The position numbers were made by a program, and so were the translations under genes. A stretch of 64,000 bases of DNA from Candidatus Eiseniibacteriota bacterium (GTDB lineage: Bacteria; Eisenbacteria; RBG-16-71-46; CAIMUX01), in NCBI GenBank assembly GCA_903844735.1, contig CAIMUX010000064.1, positions 1 through 64,000 of the forward strand, given 5' to 3'. The first letter of the stretch is position 1. Every line of letters starts with the position of its first letter. This document shows positions 34,785 to 44,133 of the stretch, one piece after another. A model generated the notes under the pieces. It searched no databases. It had not been told where the DNA came from and saw only the letters and a program-made list of their open reading frames with translations.

Positions 34785-35783
34785 TCACGGCGCCAGCTCT
34801 CGGCGGCGCAGCACCAGCGAGGCTCCCACCAGCACGGCGGTGGCATAGGCGATGGCGTAGGCCGCGCCGAGCAGAAGCTGACTCGCTGGATAGGCGTGTC
34901 CACCCAGCACCGGGAGGATGTCATGGTAGAGATCCAGCCTCGGTACGACCCAGCCGACGGCGCGTATCGCGGCCACCGCCCCCGGCGAGGCGGTAGAGAC
35001 CAGAAGTGCCTGCAGGTCACCGCTGCCGTGGCCGATCACCCATGCCGCCAAGGTCAGAAGCCCCGCGAGCACCGGCGAAGTCACGGTGGCAAAGAGTACC
35101 GCGACCGCGGCCAGCACGGTGAGTTCGCCGAAGGCGAGGAAAAGCGCAGCGAGGAACGGCCAACCGAAGGCATACCCGGAAACCACGAGCACGGCCGCCA
35201 GCATCCCGCCCATGAGCGCCACCGCCGCGGCGAGCACCGCAAGGAGGCCGAGATACTTCCCCCAGACGAATTCGGAGCGCCGCAGCGGCCGTGCGAAGAG
35301 GAAGAAAAGCGTTCGCCGCTCGACCTCACGGAAGATCAGTTGGTGTCCCACGAAGATCACGGCGAGGCAGCCGAAGGCCGAAATGGCGGTGAAGCCGAGG
35401 TCAAGCGTAATGCGCCGCCCCTCGCCCAGCGCCAGTGGTGCCAAGAGTCTGGAAGCGCCGAAGACGAAAAGGCCGAAGAAGAGGAGCAGGTAGAGAACTC
35501 GATCGCGTACCGCCTCCAGAAACGTGGCATGCGCGAGGGCTCCGACCGCTGCGAGCGAGGCTGAGAATCCGCTGCGGCGCCGGGGTGTACTCCCTTTCCG
35601 GGTCCCCGCGGGCGAACTGCCACGGATCACTCCCGGTCCCGTTGCCAAGTCCCCACGCGCTATTTCGGGCCCTGTCGGCGGATCCCCGTGTGGTGTTTCG
35701 GGCCCTGCCGCCGAGTTCCCACGTGCTTCCTCGGGCCCCGTGGCTGGTGGGCCGACGGAAGCCCGCATCATCCGTTCGCGCAT
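34785..35783 (-). CDS. ABC-2 type exporter permease
   Basis: Membrane subunit for the ATPase encoded just upstream. The ATG at 35783 has GGGGGAG 5 nt upstream and overlaps the ATPase stop by 16 nt; the ATG at 35771 would give an ATGA overlap instead. The first ~60 residues are an 11-residue Pro/Gly repeat with no counterpart in ordinary permeases. Then come about six TM helices with ABC-2 features (LVFREVERRTLFFLFARPL-like text, here LIFREVERRTLFFLFARPLR). The substrate is unknown; such two-gene ABC-2 exporters often move lipids, drugs or affect gliding/pilus functions. Confidence 0.8.
   Translation of the reverse strand: MRERMMRASVGPPATGPEEARGNSAAGPETPHGDPPTGPEIARGDLATGPGVIRGSSPAGTRKGSTPRRRSGFSASLAAVGALAHATFLEAVRDRVLYLLLFFGLFVFGASRLLAPLALGEGRRITLDLGFTAISAFGCLAVIFVGHQLIFREVERRTLFFLFARPLRRSEFVWGKYLGLLAVLAAAVALMGGMLAAVLVVSGYAFGWPFLAALFLAFGELTVLAAVAVLFATVTSPVLAGLLTLAAWVIGHGSGDLQALLVSTASPGAVAAIRAVGWVVPRLDLYHDILPVLGGHAYPASQLLLGAAYAIAYATAVLVGASLVLRRRELAP
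35610..35741 (-). repeat. 33-bp (11-residue) repeats in the permease N-terminus
   Basis: Four imperfect in-frame units: TGPEEARGNSA, AGPETPHGDPP, TGPEIARGDLA, TGPGVIRGSSP. Confidence 0.8.
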
Positions 35784-36718
35784 GCGGACTCCCCCTCCTG
35801 CGCCAGGCGGCGCACGAAGAAGCTCTCCAGGTCTTCCCGCGCCGTCTCCACGCGCGCGATCCTTCCTCCCCCACGCATCACGCGGCGTAAGCAGGCGTCG
35901 ACCTGGAACGGCTCCGGCCGCGGTAGCACGAGGACCCACCCCTCAGCCCTCGCCTCGCAGCGCGAGCCTTCGGGCATCCCCTGCATCGCATCCTGTGGCA
36001 ACGGCCCGGTCCCCTCGATCGTGACCTCGCCGGCTGCTGCGGCGAGCAGCTCTGAGGGTCGTCCTTCCTCGATCCGCCTGCCCCCGGCCACGAGGCTCAC
36101 AGTGTCGGCGAGCGCCTCCACGTCGGCCAGGACATGGCTGCTGAGAAGCACGGTGCAGCCGCGGTCCCGTTCCGCCCGCAGGCGATCTTTCACGAGAGCC
36201 CGGCCTATCGGATCGAGCCCGCTCATCGGCTCGTCGAGAACAAGCAGCTCCGGTTCGTGTATCAGCGCCTGGGCGAGCCCAACTCGCTGCAACTGTCCCT
36301 TGGAGAGCCGCCGCACTGGACGGGCTGCCAGCGCGCCGAGGCCGAGTTCATCGAGGAGTTGCGTATCTGCCTTCGCATCGGGATACGCGCCCGACAGGGC
36401 GCGAGCCAGGCTCAGCAGCTCTGCTACCGTGAGATGCGGGTAATACGAGGGTAGCTCGGGAAGAAAGCCCAGACGGCGGCGGGCCTCGCGGTCACCCAGG
36501 GGCCGACCAAACAGGTGGCCGCTTCCCCCGGTGGGGCGCAGGAGGCCGAGCAAGATCTTGAAGGCAGTCGATTTCCCCGCACCGTTGGGACCCACCAGGC
36601 CATGGATCTCCCCGCGGCGCACAGCGAGATCGAGGCCGCACAGGGCGTGCACGGGCTTGCGGAACATCCCCGGGCGGTAGATCTTCTCCAGCTTCTCGAA
36701 TTTCAGCATGGTGTCCAT
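35768..36718 (-). CDS. ABC transporter ATP-binding protein
   Basis: Nucleotide-binding subunit of a two-gene ABC-2 exporter; 316 residues from the ATG at 36718 (another ATG at 36709; neither has a good Shine-Dalgarno). Walker A GLVGPNGAGKST, Q-loop region LGFLPELPSYYPHLTV, signature RLSKGQLQRVGLAQAL, Walker B LLVLDEPMSGLDP, switch SSHVLADVEAL. The ~90-residue C-terminal extension is typical of ABC-2 (gliding/Nod/CcmA-like) ATPases. It overlaps the permease gene. Confidence 0.92.
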   Translation of the reverse strand: MDTMLKFEKLEKIYRPGMFRKPVHALCGLDLAVRRGEIHGLVGPNGAGKSTAFKILLGLLRPTGGSGHLFGRPLGDREARRRLGFLPELPSYYPHLTVAELLSLARALSGAYPDAKADTQLLDELGLGALAARPVRRLSKGQLQRVGLAQALIHEPELLVLDEPMSGLDPIGRALVKDRLRAERDRGCTVLLSSHVLADVEALADTVSLVAGGRRIEEGRPSELLAAAAGEVTIEGTGPLPQDAMQGMPEGSRCEARAEGWVLVLPRPEPFQVDACLRRVMRGGGRIARVETAREDLESFFVRRLAQEGESACANG

Positions 36719-37076
36719 GGTCGGAAAGATCGGCAGCCAAGGGGAGACGGTTGAGGAGGGACCGCTTCCGTTCTCCCGGCCGCCTGTCCTTCCCGCCCTG
36801 TCCCTCTGCGGGGGAATACGCGAACGGCGCACTTCCCAGCGAGTGGCGGTTCCCGGAGTGACCATTTCGGTCGGTTGCAGACGCGGGTGCTGGGGCGGGG
36901 CGGCTTGGAAGGGGGTCAGGTTTGGCTGACGGGGCACCGCCTTGCGCGTCGGACAGACCGACGTCCGGCCGCCCACAACTCGCTGCTCGGAATGTTCCTT
37001 GAATTCTCGGGACCCTCACCCAGCCGCTCTGGCCATTTTGAATCAAACGTAAAATTGGTCTTGACCGTTTTGGGCT
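36719..37076. other. Divergent intergenic region
   Basis: About 360 bp between the ABC ATPase (minus) and the AAA ATPase (plus). The last ~60 bp are markedly AT-richer and contain TAAAAT (37051-37056) and TTGACC near 37061, possible promoter pieces, but without a clean pair. Nothing else is seen. Confidence 0.5.
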
Positions 37077-38258
37077 ATGCGTAACAATGGCCACATGCGC
37101 TACCTCTCCAGCCCCATCCTGAGCGATCTGAACAGCAAGATGGTCCTCCTCAGCGGCCCCCGTCAGGTTGGGAAGACCTATCTCGCGAATGCGCTTCTGG
37201 GTCCCGGTGATCTCTATTTGAACTGGGACGACCCGGATCACCGCCGGCGCATCCGCCGACGGGAATGGTCAGACGATGCCGGGACGATCGCGCTCGACGA
37301 GATCCACAAGTTCGCCAAGTGGCGCAATTGGCTCAAAGGAACGTACGACACCCAAAAGGCCCAACACCGATTTCTCGTGACCGGATCCGCCCGATTGGAC
37401 CTGTATCGCAGGGGGGGGGATTCGATCCTGGGACGATATCACGCGTGGCGTTTGCACCCCATTTGTCTGGCCGAGCATGCGCACGGTCTCCAGTCCCCCC
37501 CCGCCATTGGAATCCGGGAAGCCTTCGATCGCCTTCTCCGCTTCGGCGGGTTTCCGGAACCGTATCTGTCGGGTGACGAGACCACCGCGCGACGCTGGCG
37601 AAAGGAACGCAGGGAACTCATCCTCCGAGAGGATCTCCGGGACCTGGAACGGGTACGCGAGGTCAGCCAGGTTGGCCTGCTCCTCGATCTACTGACCGAG
37701 CGAGTGGGAGGGATGATCGTTGCCTCGAATCTGGCGGAGGATCTGGACGTCGCCCCGCGAACGGTGCAGAACTGGATGGACATCCTCGAGCGACTGTACC
37801 TCGGGTTTCGGGTCAAGCCCTTCACGGGGAAGATGGCCCGGGCGATCAGGAAGCCGCCCAAGTTCTACTTCTTCGACAATGCCGATGTGCCCGCGCAAGA
37901 GAACGGCTCGCTCGGACCACGATTCGAGAACCTGGTGGCCACCCATCTCCTCAAACGCTTGAACTTCCTGGAGGACTCTCAGGGGGAGCAGCTCGAGCTT
38001 CGTTATGTTCGCGACAAGGAGGGCCACGAGTGCGACTTCGTCGTGCTCCGGCGGCGCAAACCCGTCCTCTTGGTCGAAGCGAAATGGTCCGACGCCACCC
38101 CATCGCGGGATCTTAGCTTCTTCGGTGACCGGCTTGGAGTGACGCAGCGGGTTCAGGTCGTGGCCGAACTCCACAAGAGTATCACGGCTCAAGGGACGCG
38201 CGTCGTCCCGGCGTCGGATTGGCTGTCACTCCCGCTGGACGAGCCGCTGTGGAGCTGA
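37077..38258 (+). CDS. AAA ATPase with C-terminal DUF4143-type domain
   Basis: 393 residues; the ATG seven codons in (37095, MRYLSSPIL) is an equally likely start. N-terminal AAA_14 ATPase: Walker A SGPRQVGKTYLA, Walker B TIALDEIHKFAKW, sensor FLVTGSARLDL. Middle winged-helix (NLAEDLDVAPRTVQNWMDIL), then a DUF4143 domain with a nuclease-like core: HECDFVVLRRRKPVLLVEAKW (D...E-x-K, quoted as CDFVVLRR and VLLVEAKW). The PD-(D/E)xK-like pattern suggests nucleic-acid processing. The family is very common, often variable between strains, and of unknown biological role. It stands alone between the two pilus clusters. Confidence 0.88.
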   Translation: MRNNGHMRYLSSPILSDLNSKMVLLSGPRQVGKTYLANALLGPGDLYLNWDDPDHRRRIRRREWSDDAGTIALDEIHKFAKWRNWLKGTYDTQKAQHRFLVTGSARLDLYRRGGDSILGRYHAWRLHPICLAEHAHGLQSPPAIGIREAFDRLLRFGGFPEPYLSGDETTARRWRKERRELILREDLRDLERVREVSQVGLLLDLLTERVGGMIVASNLAEDLDVAPRTVQNWMDILERLYLGFRVKPFTGKMARAIRKPPKFYFFDNADVPAQENGSLGPRFENLVATHLLKRLNFLEDSQGEQLELRYVRDKEGHECDFVVLRRRKPVLLVEAKWSDATPSRDLSFFGDRLGVTQRVQVVAELHKSITAQGTRVVPASDWLSLPLDEPLWS

Positions 38259-39014
38259 AGGCTTCTGGCGGCTCGATGCAAAAACGTGAAGATCAGTCGT
38301 GTTCTCCCTCGGGCCGGTTCCGTTCCGGACGAAATCAGTCGTGCACCCCGGCGGTCAGGGTCTGTCCCGGGCGAGAGCAGCCGTGCAGCGGCCCGGTCAG
38401 CATCGGTCCGTGCCGCGGGAAACGGTGCCTGAGACCCGGACAGCATCAGGACGTGGGGCCCGCAACCGTGTGTCCGGGGCGGCGCGATCGCGAACTCCCG
38501 AAAGATGTCCATCGGAGGCCTGGGAAGGCTCCGTACCGACCGTGTGCAGCGTTGCTCCCGGCCGGGCCGGATGCTTCCCGCGGTCCGGCATGACTGCATC
38601 CGGTCGGGACGGACTGCGACCGGACCCTGGGCACGAGTGACTTTCACATTTCTGGAGCGTGCCCGGGCAGGTGCACGAGAAGATCCGGGTTTCTGTCGCC
38701 CTCCTGGCCGCACCCTCGGGAGCCGCCGGTGGTCCGGCCTCCTGCACGATGGCATCCAAAGCACCGTGTGCGATCCGCCCTTCCTGACGACCGTGTCCGA
38801 GAGCGCCCAGAAAAGGCGGAAGCAAGGTCACCGCCCGGAGTTCTGGTGACTGGACGGAGTCCTGGCCCTTGCCCATATCGAGCGTACTGCGAACGAGGCG
38901 GCCCGGCACTGCCGATCCGCCTCGTCTCGCTGCTACTCCCGAACACCTTGGACTCTATCCGCGGAACCTGTCCACCAAAGACCTCGGATCCGGGAGCTGT
39001 CCCGATCGACAGTC
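38259..39014. other. Intergenic region without a supportable gene
   Basis: About 750 bp between the AAA ATPase and pilA, both ending here. It begins with degenerate 42-bp tandem repeats (38292-38417). Open frames on both strands are Arg/Pro/Gly-rich and look like chance frames of GC-rich DNA. Confidence 0.6.
38292..38417. repeat. Degenerate 42-bp tandem repeats
   Basis: ATCAGTCGTG at 38292, ATCAGTCGTG at 38334 and AGCAGCCGTG at 38376 mark three units of exactly 42 bp. The remainder of each unit is (C/G)GG-rich and diverged. Confidence 0.7.
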
Positions 39015-39404
39015 CTACATGCCGTTGGTCAGGGTCAGCATGGTCGTCGCGCCATCCTGACCGTAGGCCTCGATCGTGTAGACTCCGGCGGCCAGGACGT
39101 AGGTGCAGGTGCCAACCGCGGCGGCCGCGGCGAAGGCGTCGCCGGCAGCGTCAAACGGATTCACGATGCGGCCTGGCAGCAGCGCGACCAGAGCGGCGAC
39201 GTCGGCCGGATAAGTCCCGTTGTGGATGACGGCATCATCTTCGGCCGACAGTTGCCCCGCATGCGCGTTGGCCTTCACGCTCGACTCCCGCGCCCTATCC
39301 TGCATGGCCACATAGTTGGGGATGGCGATGGCGGCAAGAATGCCGATGATGACCACCACGATCATGAGCTCGATGAGTGTGAAGCCCTGCTTGTTCTTCA
39401 ACAT
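39015..39404 (-). CDS. pilA: Type IV major pilin
   Basis: Prepilin of 129 residues. Short leader MLKNKQG, cleavage before Phe, then FTLIELMIVVVIIGILAAIA with the conserved Glu5 and the hydrophobic assembly helix. The remaining ~95 residues are a small, Ala-rich globular domain with a single Cys (GTCTYVL), so no C-terminal disulfide loop. The ATG at 39404 has GGAGG 9 nt upstream; a longer frame to 39572 is excluded because the leader must be at the N-terminus. Located downstream of pilSR, which in other bacteria control pilA through sigma-54. Confidence 0.93.
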   Translation of the reverse strand: MLKNKQGFTLIELMIVVVIIGILAAIAIPNYVAMQDRARESSVKANAHAGQLSAEDDAVIHNGTYPADVAALVALLPGRIVNPFDAAGDAFAAAAAVGTCTYVLAAGVYTIEAYGQDGATTMLTLTNGM

Positions 39405-39812
39405 GATCCTAAACCTCCCGGGTCGGAACCCTTTGACCTGGCCTGTCCCGCCCCCACCGGGCCGCCCAGTCTGGCGGGGGTGGTGAACGACTCTCGTGGG
39501 GGTAGGTCGTAAGTGGCGTGCCGAGCCGGGCCTGAGATCTTGAAGAAATCGCAACTGACTATTTGACTGCACCTTGCGTTGGAGGCGGAAAGCGCATGGA
39601 AGGGGCCGGAGGCCGTGCGCAACGCCGATGCGGCTTGCACGCTGCGAACGCGCCCTGCGTCCCGCACGATTCGGGACGAAATGACCTGCCCCTGCTCAAC
39701 GGACAGGGCACGACGCCCCGGGCCAGCAGACAGGACCCGGCGCCACTGCCCGGCGGCCCGGGCCACGCGAATCCCGGTGAGACCACGGCGACACCCGCAC
39801 GATCTGCCCGTT
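39405..39812. other. Intergenic region pilR to pilA
   Basis: About 400 bp. It holds the likely pilA promoter region, including a weak sigma-54-like element (39508-39522) and a GTCCCG/CGGGAC hairpin (39659-39677) that might end the pilR transcript. No gene. Confidence 0.5.
39508..39522 (-). promoter_or_regulatory. Weak sigma-54-like element upstream of pilA
   Basis: On the minus strand GGCACGCCACTTACG resembles the -24/-12 consensus TGGCACG-N4-TTGC, but the -12 GC is AC. It sits about 105 bp before the pilA start. PilR (sigma-54 activator) upstream makes such a promoter expected. Confidence 0.3.
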
Positions 39813-41237
39813 TCACGCCGCATCCCGATCCTCGTCGAGGAAACCTTCTTCCAGTCGTGTGGGAGCAACCCCGTCTTCCTTCTCCGCGATGCCGTAACCG
39901 ATGAGCTTGCGATAGAGAGTCGAAGGGTTGATGCCGAGGACTTCGCTGGCCCGCTTCTTCTGCCAGGCGGTGTAGTGGAGCACCTTGAGGATGTACTCCC
40001 GCTCCAGCTCCTCCAGGGTCATGGTCGGCGTATCGATGATGAGGCTCCCCCGGCGCGCCGGTCCGGCCACCACCTTCTCCGGCAGGTCGCTGAGGTGAAG
40101 TTCATTTCCCTCGCAGAGGATGACGGCCCGCTCGATGACGTTCTCCAGCTCGCGCACATTTCCCGGCCAGTCGTAGCGAATCAGCGCCTTCAGCGTCTCC
40201 GCGTCCATGGAGAGGCGCCCGTCGGGCACCAGCCGGCGCAGGAAGTGGTCGACGAGCAACGGGATGTCGTCACGCCTCGCGCGCAGCGGCGGCAGAAAGA
40301 CCGGGATCACGTTGAGCCGGTAGAAAAGGTCGGTCCGGAAGCGTCCCTCGGCAACCTCGCGCTCGAGGTCGGCGTTGGTGGCGGCGATGAGCCGGACGTT
40401 GATCTTGATCGGCTTGGTGCCCCCCACGGGAATGATCTCGCGCTCCTGCAGCGCGCGAAGCAGCTTCACCTGGGTGGCGGCGGCCATCTCCCCGACCTCG
40501 TCTAAGAAGAAGGTTCCGTTCTCGGAAACGGTAAACAGCCCCTGCTGATCCTTGATCGCCCCCGTGAACGAGCCCCGCATATGCCCGAAAAGGTTCGATT
40601 CGAGAAGATCCTTCGGGAGCGCCCCGCAGTTGATGGAGACAAACGGCCCGTGGCAGCGGTGCGACCGGTAGTGGATCTCCCGGGCGATGAGTTCCTTGCC
40701 CGTTCCGCTCTCGCCATACACCAGGATGGTCGCCTCGGTGTCCGCCACCTTGTCGAGCATCTTGAAGACCTTGGTCATCTCCTCGGACTTGCCGACGATT
40801 TCCCGCTCGTGGTGGGTCTTGCGGAGCTGCAACTTCAGGACCTGGTTCTCCGACTGCAAACGCCGCATCGAGAGGGCATTGCGAACAACGAGAAGGATCT
40901 CGTCGTTCTTGGCCTTCTTCTCAAGGAACTGGAAGGCGCCCTTGTCGAGTGCCTCGGCCGCGGAGGCCTCGGAGGCGAAAGCGGTCAGGACGATGACCGG
41001 CATGGAGGCCTCGCGCACGAGCGCCTTCTGCAGCAACTCGACGCCGCTCATCCCCGGCATCTTCAGGTCCGTGATGAGCAGGTCAAAGCTCTCCTGCTCC
41101 AGGCGCGTCAGCGCCTCGGCCCCGCCGATCTCGCAGGTAACGGCGTATCCCTCGCGCTCCAGCAGCACGCTGAGAAACCGGCGCATGCTCTCTTCGTCAT
41201 CGACGACGAGGATCCGGACGTTCTCCGATTCGCTCAT
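39813..41237 (-). CDS. pilR: Sigma-54-dependent response regulator PilR
   Basis: NtrC-type activator, 474 residues, expected to drive pilA. Receiver ~8-120 with the acidic pocket DDE at 13-15 and phospho-site Asp57 (LITDLKMPG). AAA+ domain ~150-385: Walker A GESGTGKE, the sigma-54-contact loop as GSFTGA rather than GAFTGA, Walker B GTFFLDEVGE. C-terminal Fis-type HTH ~420-460 (KKRASEVLGINPSTLYRKL). The pair pilS-pilR is 13 nt apart on the same strand. Confidence 0.93.
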   Translation of the reverse strand: MSESENVRILVVDDEESMRRFLSVLLEREGYAVTCEIGGAEALTRLEQESFDLLITDLKMPGMSGVELLQKALVREASMPVIVLTAFASEASAAEALDKGAFQFLEKKAKNDEILLVVRNALSMRRLQSENQVLKLQLRKTHHEREIVGKSEEMTKVFKMLDKVADTEATILVYGESGTGKELIAREIHYRSHRCHGPFVSINCGALPKDLLESNLFGHMRGSFTGAIKDQQGLFTVSENGTFFLDEVGEMAAATQVKLLRALQEREIIPVGGTKPIKINVRLIAATNADLEREVAEGRFRTDLFYRLNVIPVFLPPLRARRDDIPLLVDHFLRRLVPDGRLSMDAETLKALIRYDWPGNVRELENVIERAVILCEGNELHLSDLPEKVVAGPARRGSLIIDTPTMTLEELEREYILKVLHYTAWQKKRASEVLGINPSTLYRKLIGYGIAEKEDGVAPTRLEEGFLDEDRDAA

Positions 41238-41250
41238 AACACTCCTCAGT

Positions 41251-42888
41251 TCAGGCGGCCCGATCGATCGGGATCCGCGGCTCGGCCCGCTCCGCCAACG
41301 GTGGGATCAGCGGCAACCGCAGGATCGCCCGCGTACCGCCTCCCTCCGCCGGGTCCAGGGCCAGACGCCCCCCCAGCCTCTCGGCCAGGTCGCGCGCGAT
41401 GGCCAAGCCAAGCCCGGTCCCGCGCGGCTTCGTCGTGAAAAATGGTTCGAAGGCCCGCGCCCGGATCTCCTCCGCCAGCCCCGAGCCGTGGTCGCGAAGG
41501 TAGACTTCCGCCTCCCCACCGACGCGCCGCCACCCGACCTCCACCGGCACACCCCCGGCCTCGATGGCATTGAGCCCGAGGTTGCGCAGGATCTGCCGCA
41601 GGCAGGCGCGGTCGGCCCGCACCCGGAGCAGGGGCTCACCCGGTTCGGACCGCGCCAGGTGGAAGACTCCTCCGGGCAGCGAGGCCAGACTCTCGAGTTC
41701 CTCCCCAACTACGCCTTCGACAAGAAGCTCCTCCATCGACATTGTTTTGTCCCGTGCGAGGTGCAGGAACTCCTCGAGGAAGGCTTCGAGCGCCTCGGAC
41801 TCGCGCAGGATGATCTCCATCAACGTGTCGCGGGCGCCTCCGCTCTCCGGCAGTTCGCGCCGCAGGAGCTCGACCGAGCCGGAGATCGGCTTCAGGGAGT
41901 TGCGGATCTCGTGGGCCAGCCCTGCCGAGAGCTGTCCGATGAGCGCCAACCGGTCGTGGCGACGGCGCTCATCCTCGCGGGCGCGCCGCTCGGTGAGATC
42001 GGCTAAGAGCGCGACCAGGCCATGCGGCCTTCCCTCGTGATCGAGGATCGGTGTCGTCGTCACCTCTACCGGCACCGCAGCTCGTCCGGGGAAGGAACCG
42101 AGCAGCACCTCGCAGATCTCCTCGCCGGCCGAGGTCAGACGCGAAGCCAAGTGAACCGCCAGATCGAAGAGCGGCTCGACCTTAAGCAAGTCGGCCAACC
42201 GGACCCCCGGACGGAGATCTCCCACGCTGCCCAGCAATTCGCGCGCCTCGGCGTTCAGCCGCGAGATCCGCCCCTGGTCATCGAGACAGAGCAGTCCGTG
42301 CGACAGATGGGCGACGATCGACTCCGCATCGAGACGTGCCTGCTCCAGCTCGCGCGCCGTGGCGTGCTGCATCGCTTCGGCCCGCCCCAGACGACGCCCA
42401 AGGAGCCCTGCGAGGAGCCCGAGGAGAGCCAGAGAAACGACCTGCGCGGCCACGGAGGCCGGGGCCGTCCGCCACGACGCATCGAGGCCGACCCGAGGGA
42501 TCAGGCCACAGAGTGCCAAGTGAGCTGCAATTGCCCCTCCGGCCGCCCACGACCCGCCGGCGATGCCGCGAACGAGTCCCCAGATGAGCACCGGCAACGC
42601 CAGCAGCAGAAGCACCGGGCTCCCGGTCGGGCCGAGACGCAAGGCGACGAAGGCGCTGGCTGCCACGTCGAGGAGCGAGGCTGCGATCCAGAGCCACTGT
42701 GCCCGGCCCAGCCGCTCGCTCGTCATCTGGCAGAGGAGCCCCGCCGCCTCGAGGGCAAGGTAGCCCAGAGCGGTGGCGGCGCGGATCCCCGCGGGGCCGG
42801 TGCCCGCGGCCAGCACGGCCACGGCCAGAACGGCCAGGAGTCGGTGGACACGGAACCGGGCCTGTTCCGCCGAATCGAAAGCCGGCAT
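41251..42888 (-). CDS. pilS: Sensor histidine kinase PilS
   Basis: Partner of PilR, 545 residues from the ATG at 42888, 13 nt after the pilC stop. Six or so N-terminal TM helices (~10-170), which in PilS sense pilin levels in the membrane. Then a PAS domain (~200-310: HGLLCLDDQGRISRLNAEAR) and the kinase core: H box GLAHEIRNSLKPISGS, N box NLGLNAIEAGG, G boxes DHGSGLAEE and PRGTGLGLAIA. The identification as PilS rests on the TM-PAS-kinase layout and the pilC/pilR neighbours. Confidence 0.9.
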   Translation of the reverse strand: MPAFDSAEQARFRVHRLLAVLAVAVLAAGTGPAGIRAATALGYLALEAAGLLCQMTSERLGRAQWLWIAASLLDVAASAFVALRLGPTGSPVLLLLALPVLIWGLVRGIAGGSWAAGGAIAAHLALCGLIPRVGLDASWRTAPASVAAQVVSLALLGLLAGLLGRRLGRAEAMQHATARELEQARLDAESIVAHLSHGLLCLDDQGRISRLNAEARELLGSVGDLRPGVRLADLLKVEPLFDLAVHLASRLTSAGEEICEVLLGSFPGRAAVPVEVTTTPILDHEGRPHGLVALLADLTERRAREDERRRHDRLALIGQLSAGLAHEIRNSLKPISGSVELLRRELPESGGARDTLMEIILRESEALEAFLEEFLHLARDKTMSMEELLVEGVVGEELESLASLPGGVFHLARSEPGEPLLRVRADRACLRQILRNLGLNAIEAGGVPVEVGWRRVGGEAEVYLRDHGSGLAEEIRARAFEPFFTTKPRGTGLGLAIARDLAERLGGRLALDPAEGGGTRAILRLPLIPPLAERAEPRIPIDRAA

Positions 42889-42901
42889 CGTCCGGCCGCC
42901 C

Positions 42902-44122
42902 CTACTTGCCGCCACCCACGACCTGGATGAGCTTGAACATCGGCATGTACATGGCGACGACCATGCCGCCGACAATGCCGCCCATGAGGACGATCATGAT
43001 CGGCTCGATGACCGAGGTGAGGGTATCCACCGCCGTGTCGACCTCCTCGTCATAGAAGATGGCGATCTTTTCCAACATCTTGTCGAGGGCGCCGGTTTCT
43101 TCGCCCACCGAGATCATCTGCACCACCATGGCCGGGAAGACCTTGGCCTGCCGCAGCGGCGCTGCGATCGTCTCTCCCTCGCCGATCGACTCCTTGACCG
43201 CGAGGATGGCGTTTTCGATCACCTTGTTGCCGGCGGTGCGGGCGGTGATGTCGAGGGCGGTCAAGATCGGCACGCCTGAGGTCATCATCGTCCCGAGCGT
43301 ACGGGTGAAACGCGCGATGGCCGAGCGCCGCACGATGCTGCCCAGGACGGGTACGCGCAGAAGGATGCCGTCGATCTTCAGGTTGCCCGCCGGCGTCCGG
43401 TAGTACCGCTTGATCGCGACGACCATCGCGACGATGCCACCCGCCATCGCCCACCAGTACCCTCGCAGGAAGTCCGACATCCCCATGACGACGCGTGTGG
43501 GCAGCGGCAGCTCGCCGCCGAATTGGGCGAAGACTTTCGCGAAGGTCGGGATGATGACTAAGAGCATGAAGACCGTCGCCCCGCCCGCCACCGTCAGGAC
43601 CACCGCGGGGTACGTCATGGCACTCTTCACCTTCCGCTTCAACCCCTCCGCTTTTTCCAGGTAGGTGGCGAGTCGGATCAGGATGTCGTCGAGGATACCG
43701 CCCGCCTCGCCGGCATCGACCATGTTGACGAAAAGAGTGTCGAAGGCGCGCGGATGCTTAGCCAAAGCCTCGCTCAGAGTCGAGCCCGCCTCCACCTCGT
43801 GCTGGACCTCCGCCACGAGCTTCCCGAAGGCAGCCGACTCCGATTGCTTGGAGAGAATGTCGAGGCACTGCACCAGCGGCAGCCCGGCGTTGACCATGGT
43901 GGCAAACTGCCGGGTGAAGATGACGAGGTCGCGCACGCGGATGCGGCCCGCCCCAAGGCCGGGAACGCGGAGTTTCACCGCGCCGCGCTGCTCCTTCAGA
44001 TTCGTGGCGATGAGGCGCCGTCGCCGCAGTTCTCGGACCGCATCGTCCCGGGTAGGAACCTCCAGCGTCCCCGCCTCGACCTGGCCGTTGACCGTCCGTC
44101 CCTTGTACGCAAAGACCGGCAT
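42902..44122 (-). CDS. pilC: Type IV pilus platform protein PilC
   Basis: Inner-membrane platform that couples PilB/PilT to the pilus; 406 residues. N-terminal MPVFAYKGRTVNGQVEAGTL is typical. Two repeated GspF domains (~65-190 and ~270-395) each have FTRQFATMVNAGLPL-like starts and three TM helices in total. The sequence GVPILTALDI marks the second domain. It lies 11 nt downstream of pilT. Confidence 0.95.
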   Translation of the reverse strand: MPVFAYKGRTVNGQVEAGTLEVPTRDDAVRELRRRRLIATNLKEQRGAVKLRVPGLGAGRIRVRDLVIFTRQFATMVNAGLPLVQCLDILSKQSESAAFGKLVAEVQHEVEAGSTLSEALAKHPRAFDTLFVNMVDAGEAGGILDDILIRLATYLEKAEGLKRKVKSAMTYPAVVLTVAGGATVFMLLVIIPTFAKVFAQFGGELPLPTRVVMGMSDFLRGYWWAMAGGIVAMVVAIKRYYRTPAGNLKIDGILLRVPVLGSIVRRSAIARFTRTLGTMMTSGVPILTALDITARTAGNKVIENAILAVKESIGEGETIAAPLRQAKVFPAMVVQMISVGEETGALDKMLEKIAIFYDEEVDTAVDTLTSVIEPIMIVLMGGIVGGMVVAMYMPMFKLIQVVGGGK

Positions 44123-44133
44123 AGATGCCTCCG

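Noticed and set aside
36492-37241. Minus-strand frame over the ABC ATPase start and the intergenic region
   Set aside because: Shadow frame; overlaps Walker A coding sequence in another phase and lacks any motif.
38259-39014. Possible small genes on either strand
   Set aside because: Frames are Arg/Pro/Gly-rich, lack ribosome sites and motifs, and contain degenerate tandem repeats.
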